Assembly: GCA_005883215.1 (NCBI GenBank)
Contig: VAYS01000014.1
Location: 1-64,000, forward strand
Reading direction: 5' to 3'
DNA from: Actinomycetota bacterium
GTDB taxonomy: Bacteria; Actinomycetota; Thermoleophilia; Solirubrobacterales; Solirubrobacteraceae
DNA: 64,000 nt
Shown: positions 56,574 through 64,000 of the stretch, one piece after another
How positions within the stretch are numbered: the stretch's first letter is position 1
Layout: each line of letters opens with the position of its first letter
Notes under the pieces: generated by a model
What the model saw: only the letters and a program-made list of their open reading frames with translations
Told to the model about the DNA's origin: nothing
The model's database searches: none
Translations under genes and position numbers: made by a program

Positions 56574-58298
56574 ATGGCCTTCGCGCGGATTTGCCTGCTG
56601 CTCTCGGCGCTCGGCCTGGCCGGTCCGGCGCTGGCCCGGGCGGCGGCGAGCGGGGCCGGGGCCACCGCCACCAGCCCCGTGGCCACCGCCACCAGCTCCG
56701 CGACCACCGCCACCAGCTCCGCGCGCGCGGCCACCAGCTCCGCGCGCGCGGCCAGCGCTTCGGCGGGCGTCGCCACCGGCGCGGCGCCCGCCGAAGCCTC
56801 ACGCCGCGCCCCGACCGACACAGTGGCGGTGCTCGACGCCGCCGGGCGATCGCTGCTCGATACCCACGTCAGCGCCGCTCAGGGGGGCTGGGCGTGGCGC
56901 AGCGTGATCCAGGCTCCCCACCTGCAGACCGACCGCGACGTGGGCGCCGCCAGCGTGCTCAACGGCCTGCTCGCCCTCTATCAGCAGTCCGGGGAGGCCA
57001 GCTACCTGGACGGCGCCCGGCGCGCGGGCGACTGGCTGCTGGCCGTGGCCGAGACCTCCGGGCCGGGTCTGCGCTGGGCCGACTGGGTCGACAGCAGCGC
57101 CGGGCGCTCCAGCGTGCACTACACCTCCTTCGACGACGGCACGCCGGGCATCGCCGAGGTGCTGTGGCGGCTGGGCCAGGTCACCGGCGACCCGCGCTAC
57201 ACCCAGGCGGCGATGGCGGGGATGCGCTGGGTGGCCTGGCGGGCGCAGTCGGTGGGCTCGGCCGCCTGCCCGTCGGCGATGTGTCGCTGGAGCTGGCGCG
57301 ACGGCACCCCCGGCGACTACGAGACCGGGCTGGGGGAGGGCCAGGCGGGGATCGTCTACGCGTTCCTGGCCTTCGCCCAGCGCACCGGCCAGCGCGCCTG
57401 GCTCTCCTACGCCCGCGCCGGCGGCGCCTACCTGGAGTCCCTGATGGGCAGCGACGGCGCCATCCCCGAGCGCGCCGGCGCCGCGGGCGTCGACGCCGGC
57501 TACCTGTCGGGCATGGCCGGGCAGGCGTACGTGTTCCTGGCCCTCTACCGCCAGACCGGCGAGGCGCGCTGGCTGGCCGACGCCCGCCGGGCGCTGGGCT
57601 GGCTGAGCGCCCACGCGGCGCACGAAGGCGCGGGGGTGGCCTGGCCGATCGAGGTCGACGGCGCCGGCGGCGACGGCAACTCGGCGCGGGCCACCGGCAT
57701 GGAGGAGGGGGCGGCGGGTATCGGCTGGGTCGAGCTCCAGGCCTACGCGGTCACCGGCGACCGCGCCTCGTTGGCGCTCGCCCGCGGCGCCGGGGACTGG
57801 CTGCTGGCGGCCGGCGTGGGGCGCGGCGGCGGGCTCTCCTGGCCCCAGGACGCCGGCCAGAGCGGCGCGCCCACCAGCCTCGACAACGGCGCCGCCGGGA
57901 TCGGCTGGTTCCTGGCCGACCTCGGTCAGGCCACCGGCGAGCCCGGCTTCGCGGCCGGCGCCGCCGCCGCCGGACGGTGGCTGACCAGCGCCGCCCAGAC
58001 CGGGTCCTCGGGCCTGCAGTGGCCCGGTCGCGACGGGACGATCGCCCTCGCCGGCGACAGCTCGTGGCACTGGGGCTCGGCGGGGATCGCCGCCTTCCTG
58101 GGCCGCCTGGCGGGCGGCGTCTCCGACGCCCCGGGCGAGGAGCCGGCGCTGAGAGGAGCCGGCCCGGCGCCCGAGCGCGTGGCGCTGGACACCAGCCTCC
58201 GATCCCGCCGCGCCCGGACCGGGGCGCTGGGGGCTCGGGGGGCGCTGGCCAGCCTGCCCCAGCGCGCCGACGCCGCGCGCCTCATACAGATCTCTTAG
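56574..58298 (+). CDS. Secreted LanC-like (alpha/alpha toroid) protein
   Basis: 574 residues. A signal peptide leads to a low-complexity Ala/Thr/Ser linker (to about 70) encoded by 21-bp tandem repeats. The rest has repeated helical hairpins with GGxGI-type turns (GTPGIAEVL, GEGQAGIVYAF, GMAGQAYVFLAL, EGAAGIGWVEL, NGAAGIGWFLADLG, GSAGIAAFLGRL) as in LanC-like toroids. The Cys and His zinc ligands of LanC are not seen, and the export signal is unusual for that family. It may be a carbohydrate-active or binding protein. Confidence 0.7.
   Translation: MAFARICLLLSALGLAGPALARAAASGAGATATSPVATATSSATTATSSARAATSSARAASASAGVATGAAPAEASRRAPTDTVAVLDAAGRSLLDTHVSAAQGGWAWRSVIQAPHLQTDRDVGAASVLNGLLALYQQSGEASYLDGARRAGDWLLAVAETSGPGLRWADWVDSSAGRSSVHYTSFDDGTPGIAEVLWRLGQVTGDPRYTQAAMAGMRWVAWRAQSVGSAACPSAMCRWSWRDGTPGDYETGLGEGQAGIVYAFLAFAQRTGQRAWLSYARAGGAYLESLMGSDGAIPERAGAAGVDAGYLSGMAGQAYVFLALYRQTGEARWLADARRALGWLSAHAAHEGAGVAWPIEVDGAGGDGNSARATGMEEGAAGIGWVELQAYAVTGDRASLALARGAGDWLLAAGVGRGGGLSWPQDAGQSGAPTSLDNGAAGIGWFLADLGQATGEPGFAAGAAAAGRWLTSAAQTGSSGLQWPGRDGTIALAGDSSWHWGSAGIAAFLGRLAGGVSDAPGEEPALRGAGPAPERVALDTSLRSRRARTGALGARGALASLPQRADAARLIQIS
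56661..56765 (+). repeat. 21-bp tandem repeats in the LanC-like gene
   Basis: Five units from 56661, each variants of (GCCACC)GCCACCAGCTCCGCG, encode the seven-residue Ala/Thr/Ser repeats of the linker. The units drift in the second half. Confidence 0.8.
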
Positions 58299-58374
58299 CC
58301 CGATCACATGGCCCCCTAAGGCGATGCCCCGATCCTTAGTCCACACCCACGGCACCCGAAGCGAGGAGATCCCG

Positions 58375-58917
58375 ATGGCACATCTAACCCGGACCAAGGC
58401 CGCCTCGGCGGTCGTCGTCTGCGCGCTGGTGGGCGCGGGCGCCGGCATCGCCGGCTCGGCCGCCGCCCCGGCCAAGCATCACAAGACCAACAGCACGCGT
58501 CAGGCCGGCCGGGCCCCCGGCGGTCGCCCGCCGTTTGGCATGCACGGCCCGCCGGTGCACGCCGACGTGGTCGAGCTCAACCAGGCCGGCAACGCGTTCA
58601 TCACGGCCACCGAGGACAACGGCGTCGTCCAGTCGGTCTCCGGTGACCAGCTCACGATCACCGAGGGGACCCCCACGGTGACCTACAAGACGGTGACGCT
58701 GACGATCCCGTCCGGGGCGAAGGTCTACCGCAACTTCGCCGCGGCCAGCCTCAGCGACATCAAGGCCAACGACCACGTGCACGTCTCGCAGTCCTCCGAC
58801 GGCACCGTCGTATTCGCCAACGATGGCACCGCGCGCCCGCCGCACGGAGACGGGCGCCACGGCCCGGGTCCGGACGGCCCCGGCGGGCCGGGCGGGCCGC
58901 CTCCGCCTGGCTTCTAG
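58375..58917 (+). CDS. Secreted protein with a beta-rich domain and Gly/Pro-rich tail
   Basis: 180 residues from ATG 58375, preceded by GAGGAG. Signal peptide (to about SAAAPAK, 30). A middle domain (about 60-140) with VVQSVSGDQLTITEGTPTV and a DIKANDHVHVSQSSDGTVVFAN ending looks like a DUF5666-type OB or beta-barrel fold. A His/Gly/Pro tail follows. Function is unknown. A strong terminator lies 24 nt after the stop. Confidence 0.72.
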   Translation: MAHLTRTKAASAVVVCALVGAGAGIAGSAAAPAKHHKTNSTRQAGRAPGGRPPFGMHGPPVHADVVELNQAGNAFITATEDNGVVQSVSGDQLTITEGTPTVTYKTVTLTIPSGAKVYRNFAAASLSDIKANDHVHVSQSSDGTVVFANDGTARPPHGDGRHGPGPDGPGGPGGPPPPGF

Positions 58918-58940
58918 GCGCCGGCGACCTCGCGTAGTTA

Positions 58941-58974
58941 CTCGCGCCCTGGCCACCCCCGGCCAGGGCGCGAG
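58941..58974. terminator. Strong hairpin terminator
   Basis: CTCGCGCCCTGGCC (58941-58954) pairs perfectly with 58961-58974; loop of 6 nt. Confidence 0.8.
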
Positions 58975-59003
58975 CTCGTCGTCGCCGCGCCCGCCCGGCT
59001 GCG

Positions 59004-59657
59004 ATGCTTGCACCGATGCGCGGCGCGACCGAGCGTCCGGTGGTCATCGGCCAGGCGCCCGCCCTGTCCGGCGACCTGGCCGTGCCGGCGGGGGCGCGGG
59101 GCGTGGTCGCCTTCGCCCACGGCAGCGGCTCGGGCCGGCTGAGCCCACGCAACCGCATGGTGGCCGCTTACCTCAACCGGGCGGGGATGGCGACGCTGCT
59201 GCTCGACCTCCTGAGCACCGAGGAGGAGGGCGACCGCGAGCGGGTGTTCGACATCCCGCTGCTGGCCGGGCGCCTGGCGCTGGCGTCGAGCTGGCTGGCC
59301 GAGCAGCCCGAGGCTGCCTCCCTGGCGCTGGGCTACTTCGGGGCGAGCACCGGGGCGGGGGCGGCGCTGGTGGCCGCCGCCCAACCCGAGGCGGGCGTGC
59401 GCGCCGTCGTCTCGCGCGGAGGCCGCCCGGACCTGGCCGGACCCGCGCTTCAGGCGGTCACCGCCCCCACCCTGCTCATCGTGGGCGGCGAGGACCGGGT
59501 GGTGCTCGACCTAAACCGCCAGGCCCAGGGCCAGCTGCGGGCCCCCGCCGAGCTCGAGGTCGTCCCCGGGGCCACGCACCTGTTCGAGGAGCCCGGGGCG
59601 CTGGAGCGCGTGTGCGAGCTGGCCGCCGGCTGGTTTGATCGCCACCTGGGCGGCTAG
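59004..59657 (+). CDS. Alpha/beta-hydrolase (dienelactone hydrolase-like)
   Basis: 217 residues. The conserved AFAHGSGSGRLSPRNR near 40 and the nucleophile elbow FGASTGAGAA (Ser about 115) match the DLH-like family. Later Asp (GGEDRVV) and His (GATHLFEE) complete a triad. Substrate unknown. Start ATG 59004 or 59016. The stop shares CTAG with the convergent acyltransferase stop. Confidence 0.82.
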   Translation: MLAPMRGATERPVVIGQAPALSGDLAVPAGARGVVAFAHGSGSGRLSPRNRMVAAYLNRAGMATLLLDLLSTEEEGDRERVFDIPLLAGRLALASSWLAEQPEAASLALGYFGASTGAGAALVAAAQPEAGVRAVVSRGGRPDLAGPALQAVTAPTLLIVGGEDRVVLDLNRQAQGQLRAPAELEVVPGATHLFEEPGALERVCELAAGWFDRHLGG

Positions 59658-61255
59658 GTCGAGGCCGCCGAGGAGGGGCCGGCGGCCTTGGGCGCCGCCT
59701 TGGCAGCGCGGGGGTTGGCCCGGCGCGGCTTGCTCGCCGCCGCCTTGGTCCGGCGCGGCTTGCGCCCGTCGGAGGCCGCCGGCGCCCCGACTGCGCGGCC
59801 CGGCGCCCGGCCGGCGCGCAGCTCCTCCATCGCCTCGGCCAGCCAGCCGATCACCTTCCACAGGTCGGGCATCTGGTCGCGGTCGGCGACGACGCCGAAG
59901 TCCAGATTGCCCAGGTAGCTCATGACCGTGATGTTGAGCCCCATGCCGTCGGTGATCACCGATACGGGGTAGTTGGCCTTGAGCTGGGCGCCCGCGCAGT
60001 ACAGCGGGATCTGGGGCCCGGGGACGTTGGAGACCACCAGGTTCCAGGTCGGGCGCCCGGCCCCGCTGGTGGACAGGCGAAACGTCAGCCGGGCGGCGCG
60101 CGAGAACACCGCCGGGGGGATGAAGTGGTTGGCGTCCTGGAGCAGCTGCGCGGGCAGCGCGCGGTGGCGCGCCTTCATGTCGCCCAGCGCCTCGTGGGTG
60201 CGAAGCAGGCGCTTGACCGGGTCGGCCTCGTTGGTGAACAGGGGCGCGCTCATGAGCATGATCTGATTGCCGTAGGTCCCCACCTGCTCGGAGCTGCGCA
60301 CCGATACCGGGATCTGGGCCACCAGCGGCTGGATAGGCAGCTCGTCGTGCTCAATCAGCCAGCGGCGCACCGCGCCGGCGCAGATCGAGACCACCACGTC
60401 GTTGACCGTGCAGCCGTGCTCGTTCTTGATCGCCTTGACCTCGGCCAGGGGCAAGGACCCGAAGGCGAAGCGCCGGTGGGGGGAGATGCGCCCGTTAAAC
60501 GAGGTCTTGGGCGCGCGCAGGGGCGACCGCGGCGACCGCGGCCCCTCGCCCAGCAGACCCTGGACGCCGGCGGCCAGCCGCCCCAGGGCCCCCGCCCCGG
60601 GGAGCGCCGAGAACGGGGTCTCGTCGATGTTGGGCATCGCCGCGGGCAGCGAGCGCAGCATCCGCAGCGGATAGCGGGGGAGCCCCATCAGCCCCCGGAT
60701 CAGCATCTCGCGGTCGGTGGGAGGCGCGTCGGCCTCGCCCTTCCACTCCGGGTCGGCGGGCAGCTTGGGCCCCTCGGGCCCGAGGTCGAGCAACAGCCCC
60801 ATGATCTCGGCGCCCGAAATGCCGTCGATCAGCGCGTGGTGGATCTTGGTCAGCATCGCCACGTGGCCGGCGGGCAGGCCGTAGATCAGGTACAGCTCCC
60901 ACAGCGGGCGGGCCCGGTCCAGGGGGCGGGAGGCGATCCGCGCCACCTGCTCGGCCAGCTGCTGGTCAGAGCCGGGGGCGGGCAGGGCCAGCTCGCGCAC
61001 GTGGAAGTCCAGGTCGAAGTCGGGATCGTCGACCCAGTAGGGGTAGTCCAGCCCCAGCGGGACGTCGACCAGCCGCCAGCGCAGCGGCGGAAGCTGGGGG
61101 AGGCGATCGATGATCAGGGCCTGGATGTCGGCGGTCTGCAGCTCCCCACCGGGGGCGGTCGACGGGTCGAGGATCGCCAGACCGGCGACGTGCCCGCTCT
61201 GGCGCGCGGTCTCGAGCGCCAAAAACTGGGCGTCGAGGCTGGTCAGCTGTCGCAT
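59654..61255 (-). CDS. Wax ester synthase/diacylglycerol acyltransferase (WS/DGAT) family
   Basis: 533 residues from ATG 61255 (GGGAGGGAG upstream). The catalytic HHxxxDG motif is His139-His140-Ala-Leu-Ile-Asp144-Gly145. The family opening MRQLTSLDAQFL, the PLWELYLIYGL segment and the TWNLVVSNVPGP region are clear. Such enzymes use acyl-CoA to make wax esters or triacylglycerol. A basic Lys/Ala/Pro/Arg tail of about 45 residues is unusual and may bind membrane or nucleic acid. Divergent from an acyl-CoA synthetase, the likely supplier. Confidence 0.92.
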   Translation of the reverse strand: MRQLTSLDAQFLALETARQSGHVAGLAILDPSTAPGGELQTADIQALIIDRLPQLPPLRWRLVDVPLGLDYPYWVDDPDFDLDFHVRELALPAPGSDQQLAEQVARIASRPLDRARPLWELYLIYGLPAGHVAMLTKIHHALIDGISGAEIMGLLLDLGPEGPKLPADPEWKGEADAPPTDREMLIRGLMGLPRYPLRMLRSLPAAMPNIDETPFSALPGAGALGRLAAGVQGLLGEGPRSPRSPLRAPKTSFNGRISPHRRFAFGSLPLAEVKAIKNEHGCTVNDVVVSICAGAVRRWLIEHDELPIQPLVAQIPVSVRSSEQVGTYGNQIMLMSAPLFTNEADPVKRLLRTHEALGDMKARHRALPAQLLQDANHFIPPAVFSRAARLTFRLSTSGAGRPTWNLVVSNVPGPQIPLYCAGAQLKANYPVSVITDGMGLNITVMSYLGNLDFGVVADRDQMPDLWKVIGWLAEAMEELRAGRAPGRAVGAPAASDGRKPRRTKAAASKPRRANPRAAKAAPKAAGPSSAAST

Positions 61256-61382
61256 GATCTCCCTCCCTTCGCGAACGGGTGCCCGGACATTCTGACCTAC
61301 GCCGCCCCGCGGCACGAGCGCCACCGCCGACGCACTGCCCCGGGCAGGGGTAAGGTGACCGAGAGGGAGAGGAGGAATCCAG

Positions 61383-63176
61383 ATGGGAACCCCAGACGTC
61401 CAGTCGGCGACCGAGCTAAAGACGATGGCCGAGCTGCCGGCGTTCGCCGGCGCGCGCCACGGCGACACCCCGGCCCTGCGCTTCAAGCGCGGCGGCGAAT
61501 GGCAGGAGTGCTCCTACCGCGAGCTCGAGGAGGTGGTCCGGGGCCTGGCCGGTGGCCTGATCGACCTGGGCGTGGGGCCCGGCGACCGCGTGTGCGTGCT
61601 GGCCAACACCCGCCCGGAGTGGACCCACGCCGCGCTGGCGATCTCCTGCGCCGGCGCCATCGTGGTGCCCATCTATCCCACCAACTCCCCCGAGGAGTGC
61701 GAGTGGGTGGCCGGCAACTCCGGCGCCGTGGCGCTGATCGCCGAGGACGAGCACCAGCTGGACAAGGTCAGGGCCGTGCGCGAGCGCCTGCCCGACCTGC
61801 GCCGCCTGGTGGTGATGGACGGCGAGGCCCCCGACGCCACGCCGCTGCAGCAGCTGCGCGGCGGCGGCGGCGACCCGGCCGAGCTCGAGCGCCGGGTGGC
61901 GGGCGTGAGCGCCCAGGACCCGCTGCTGTTCATCTACACCTCGGGGACCACCGGGCCCCCCAAGGGCTGCATGCTCTCCCACGGCAACGGCACCGCCCTG
62001 TGCGACATGGTCGAGCAGCTGGGAATCGTGCGCCCCGGCGACGTCTCCTACCTGTACCTGCCCCTGGCCCACGTGTTCGCCCAGCTGATCGAGCTCTCCG
62101 GCCTGTACCTGGGCGCCACGCTGGCCTACTTCGGGGGCGACACCAAGCAGATCATCCCCGAGCTTCAGGACGTCTGCCCCGACTACCTGCCCTCGGTGCC
62201 CCGCATCTTCGAAAAGCTCTACGCGCTGGCCACCGCCCCCCTGGAGAAGGCCTCACCCGAGGAGCGCGAGCAGTTCGCCCAGGCGGTCAAGCTGGGGGTC
62301 AAGGTGCGCGCCCTGGAGGCCCGCGGCGAACCGATCCCCGACCAGCTGCGGGGGCCCTTCGAGCAGGCCGACAACCAGATCTTTAAGAAAGTGCGCTCCC
62401 TGTTCGGGGAGCGCCTGCGGGAGGCCAACACCGGGGCGGCGCCGATCGCGCCCGAGATCCTCGAGTTCTTCTACGCCGCCGGCTGTCCGGTGATGGAGGG
62501 CTACGGGCTGACCGAGACCACCGGCGTGGGGACGGTGTGCACGCGCGAGCATTTTCGCTTCGGCACCGTGGGACGGCCGATCCCCCGCGTCGAGGTGCGC
62601 ATCGGCGACGACGGCGAGATCCTCATGCGCGGACCCAACGTCTTCGTCGGCTACTGGCGCAACGAGGAGGCCACCCGCGAGGTGCTCGACGACGACGGGT
62701 GGCTGCACACCGGCGACCTGGGCGAGCTCGACGACGACGGCTTCCTGAAGATCACCGGGCGCAAGAAGGACATCATCATCACCGCCGGGGGCAAGAACCT
62801 CGCGCCGGCCAACGTGGAGAACGACCTCAAGCAGTCGCGCTGGATCTCCCAGGCGGTCATGTACGGGGACCGCCGTCCCTACCCGGTGGCGCTGATCACG
62901 CTGGACCCCGAGGAGATCGGCCCCTGGGCGCGCGAGCAGGGCCTGGCCGAGGACCTCGCCGCGCTGGCCGACGAGGACCGGGTGCGCGAGCTGGTCCAGG
63001 GGATCGTCGACGACGTCAACAAACGCTATGCCCAGGTCGAGCAGATCAAGCGCTTCGCGATCCTCGACCACGACCTCTCCCAGGAGACCGGCGAGCTCAC
63101 GCCGACGCTCAAGGTCAAGCGAAACGTGGTCTACGACCGATACGAGGAGGTCTTCGAGTCGCTCTACGCGCGCTGA
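61383..63176 (+). CDS. Long-chain acyl-CoA synthetase (FadD15-like)
   Basis: 597 residues. The ANL P-loop is YTSGTTGPPKG; MEGYGLTETTGVG, the hinge GWLHTGDLGELDDDGFLKITGRKKDI and the C-terminal domain through to QETGELTPTLKVKR are typical of long-chain fatty acid ligases. It probably supplies acyl-CoA for the divergent WS/DGAT enzyme. The ATG has GGAGAGGAGGAA upstream. Confidence 0.93.
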   Translation: MGTPDVQSATELKTMAELPAFAGARHGDTPALRFKRGGEWQECSYRELEEVVRGLAGGLIDLGVGPGDRVCVLANTRPEWTHAALAISCAGAIVVPIYPTNSPEECEWVAGNSGAVALIAEDEHQLDKVRAVRERLPDLRRLVVMDGEAPDATPLQQLRGGGGDPAELERRVAGVSAQDPLLFIYTSGTTGPPKGCMLSHGNGTALCDMVEQLGIVRPGDVSYLYLPLAHVFAQLIELSGLYLGATLAYFGGDTKQIIPELQDVCPDYLPSVPRIFEKLYALATAPLEKASPEEREQFAQAVKLGVKVRALEARGEPIPDQLRGPFEQADNQIFKKVRSLFGERLREANTGAAPIAPEILEFFYAAGCPVMEGYGLTETTGVGTVCTREHFRFGTVGRPIPRVEVRIGDDGEILMRGPNVFVGYWRNEEATREVLDDDGWLHTGDLGELDDDGFLKITGRKKDIIITAGGKNLAPANVENDLKQSRWISQAVMYGDRRPYPVALITLDPEEIGPWAREQGLAEDLAALADEDRVRELVQGIVDDVNKRYAQVEQIKRFAILDHDLSQETGELTPTLKVKRNVVYDRYEEVFESLYAR

Positions 63177-63209
63177 GCGCCCCGCGCTGCGCTCAGCGCT
63201 CGCCGAGCC

Positions 63210-63232
63210 GGGCGGCGTGCCCCGCGCCGCCC
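63210..63232. terminator. Hairpin between convergent genes
   Basis: GGGCGGCG (63210-63217) pairs with CGCCGCCC (63225-63232); loop 7 nt. It lies between the stops at 63176 and 63254. Weak to moderate support. Confidence 0.5.
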
Positions 63233-63253
63233 TCCGGCCGGTGCGAAGCTCGC

Positions 63254-63904
63254 CTACCGGCGGCGGGTGGGCTTTCGGGCCGACGGGCACCGCCGCTTGG
63301 CCTTGGGCGTGCGCGAGCCCTTCTTTGGCCGGCAGGACCGCTTGTTCCTGACGCACTTGCGCTTGCGGGCGTTGTAGTGGTAGCCCTTCAGGCAGCGGTG
63401 CGGGCGCGTGGCCACCGGCGCTACGCCGCCGCCTCCTGCGCTCGGTAGGCATGGGCCGAGCGCGCCGCCACTGAAGGCGTTGTCTCCGGTCTCGGGATCG
63501 GCGAAGCCGAGCAGGAAGGCGGTCAGGGACACAGCGGTGCCACAGGGAGTTCCGCCGTCGAGGCTGACTTTGCCCACTACCCGCTGTCCGGCCGGTATCC
63601 GCGGGCCGTCGCAGCTCAGGCGCGTCTGCGGGCCGCGCCGGGACGGCGGAACGGTGCAGGTCACGCCCGCAGGCTGGGTGACGCTTCCCCCGGTCACGGT
63701 GACGGTGCTGTCGTAGGCGAGCAAGAACCCCGACGAACCGTCGGGCGGGGCGTCGGCAGAGCCCGCGATCGCCGTGTCGCACGCGAAGCTAAACCCCGTC
63801 GAGGTCCGGTTGCCGCTGCACGACGCCGCCGAAGCCAGGGACGGCAGTCCGATGAGCACCAGCGCGGCGAGACCCGCGCACAAACCTACGAGACGTACTG
63901 ACAC
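63254..63904 (-). CDS. Secreted Cys-containing protein with basic tail
   Basis: 216 residues from GTG 63904 (AGGAGAG upstream). Signal peptide (to about SLASAA, 28), then a beta-rich domain (about 30-150) with several Cys that may pair. The last 50 residues are very basic with CLKGYHYNARKRKCVRNKRSCRPKK, a Cys/Lys/Arg motif seen in other secreted actinobacterial proteins. Function unknown. GTG 63904 was chosen over upstream codons by signal-peptide form and ribosome-site spacing. Confidence 0.7.
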   Translation of the reverse strand: MSVRLVGLCAGLAALVLIGLPSLASAASCSGNRTSTGFSFACDTAIAGSADAPPDGSSGFLLAYDSTVTVTGGSVTQPAGVTCTVPPSRRGPQTRLSCDGPRIPAGQRVVGKVSLDGGTPCGTAVSLTAFLLGFADPETGDNAFSGGALGPCLPSAGGGGVAPVATRPHRCLKGYHYNARKRKCVRNKRSCRPKKGSRTPKAKRRCPSARKPTRRR

Positions 63905-64000
63905 AACCCGCTCTCCTTCCCCCGGCCGGCCAGGGCATGCCCGGCATGCCGCCATCCGAAGTTTGGGCGAGCTTAGGCCCTCCGGGGGCCCCGTTCAAGC

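Noticed and set aside
56661..56765. Short GC-rich repeats as a CRISPR array
   Set aside because: They are contiguous 21-bp coding repeats with no spacers.
61345..61355. GGGTAA upstream of the acyl-CoA synthetase as a stress promoter
   Set aside because: No matching -35 element 14-16 bp upstream.

Overview
The window is very GC-rich, uses GTG starts heavily, and most neighbouring genes overlap by 4 bp (GTGA/ATGA). Its gene content is a complete 14-subunit complex I operon, ThyX, a wax-ester-synthase-like acyltransferase, CHRD and G1-peptidase secreted proteins, and several GGGTAA-type stress promoters. Together these suggest a high-GC Actinomycetota chromosome, most likely Thermoleophilia/Solirubrobacterales. 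The lineage is inferred from style and gene families, not from a marker gene.

Layout. 1-7.8 kb: edge of a possible transposase gene, a zinc-ribbon methyltransferase, a membrane protein, acetyl-CoA synthetase, a GT39-type membrane glycosyltransferase, a small membrane protein, thyX and a glutaredoxin. 7.9-23.1 kb: nuoA-N in canonical order on the minus strand, behind a possible leaderless promoter. 23.2-26.5 kb: a membrane protein, a flavin reductase, divergent cupredoxin and cytochrome c lipoproteins, and serS. 26.7-31.0 kb: a secreted esterase-like gene broken by a 261-bp internal duplication, a G1 (eqolisin) peptidase and small secreted proteins. 31.1-37.0 kb: two tRNA-Ser, a DUF488 gene and tRNA-Arg(ACG). 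The last 38 nt of tRNA-Arg recur at 36982-37019, bracketing a roughly 5-kb island of visibly lower GC that carries a methyltransferase, a nucleotide cyclase-YHS fusion, an MBL hydrolase, a thioredoxin-fold protein and a cNMP-binding flavoprotein.

37.7-49.2 kb: a secreted protein, the intact esterase paralogue, and a signalling block made of a STAS antagonist, a REC-GAF-PP2C-HATPase switch protein and a soluble poly-HAMP hybrid histidine kinase, followed by acetolactate decarboxylase, an enoyl-CoA hydratase and an H1-like DNA-binding protein. The kinase and the H1-like gene both carry GTTK-N15/16-GGGTAA elements that resemble sigma-B/F-type stress promoters, which fits the partner-switching module beside them. 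49.3-64 kb: a DrrAB-type ABC exporter, cspA, a cupin/TetR divergent pair with a palindromic operator, a CHRD lipoprotein, a two-component system (kinase frameshifted near a G9 tract; regulator preceded by 11-bp-phased TAAG repeats), a LanC-like secreted toroid protein, a hydrolase, a WS/DGAT acyltransferase divergent from an acyl-CoA synthetase, and a final secreted protein. No CRISPR array, rRNA or phage structural genes were seen.
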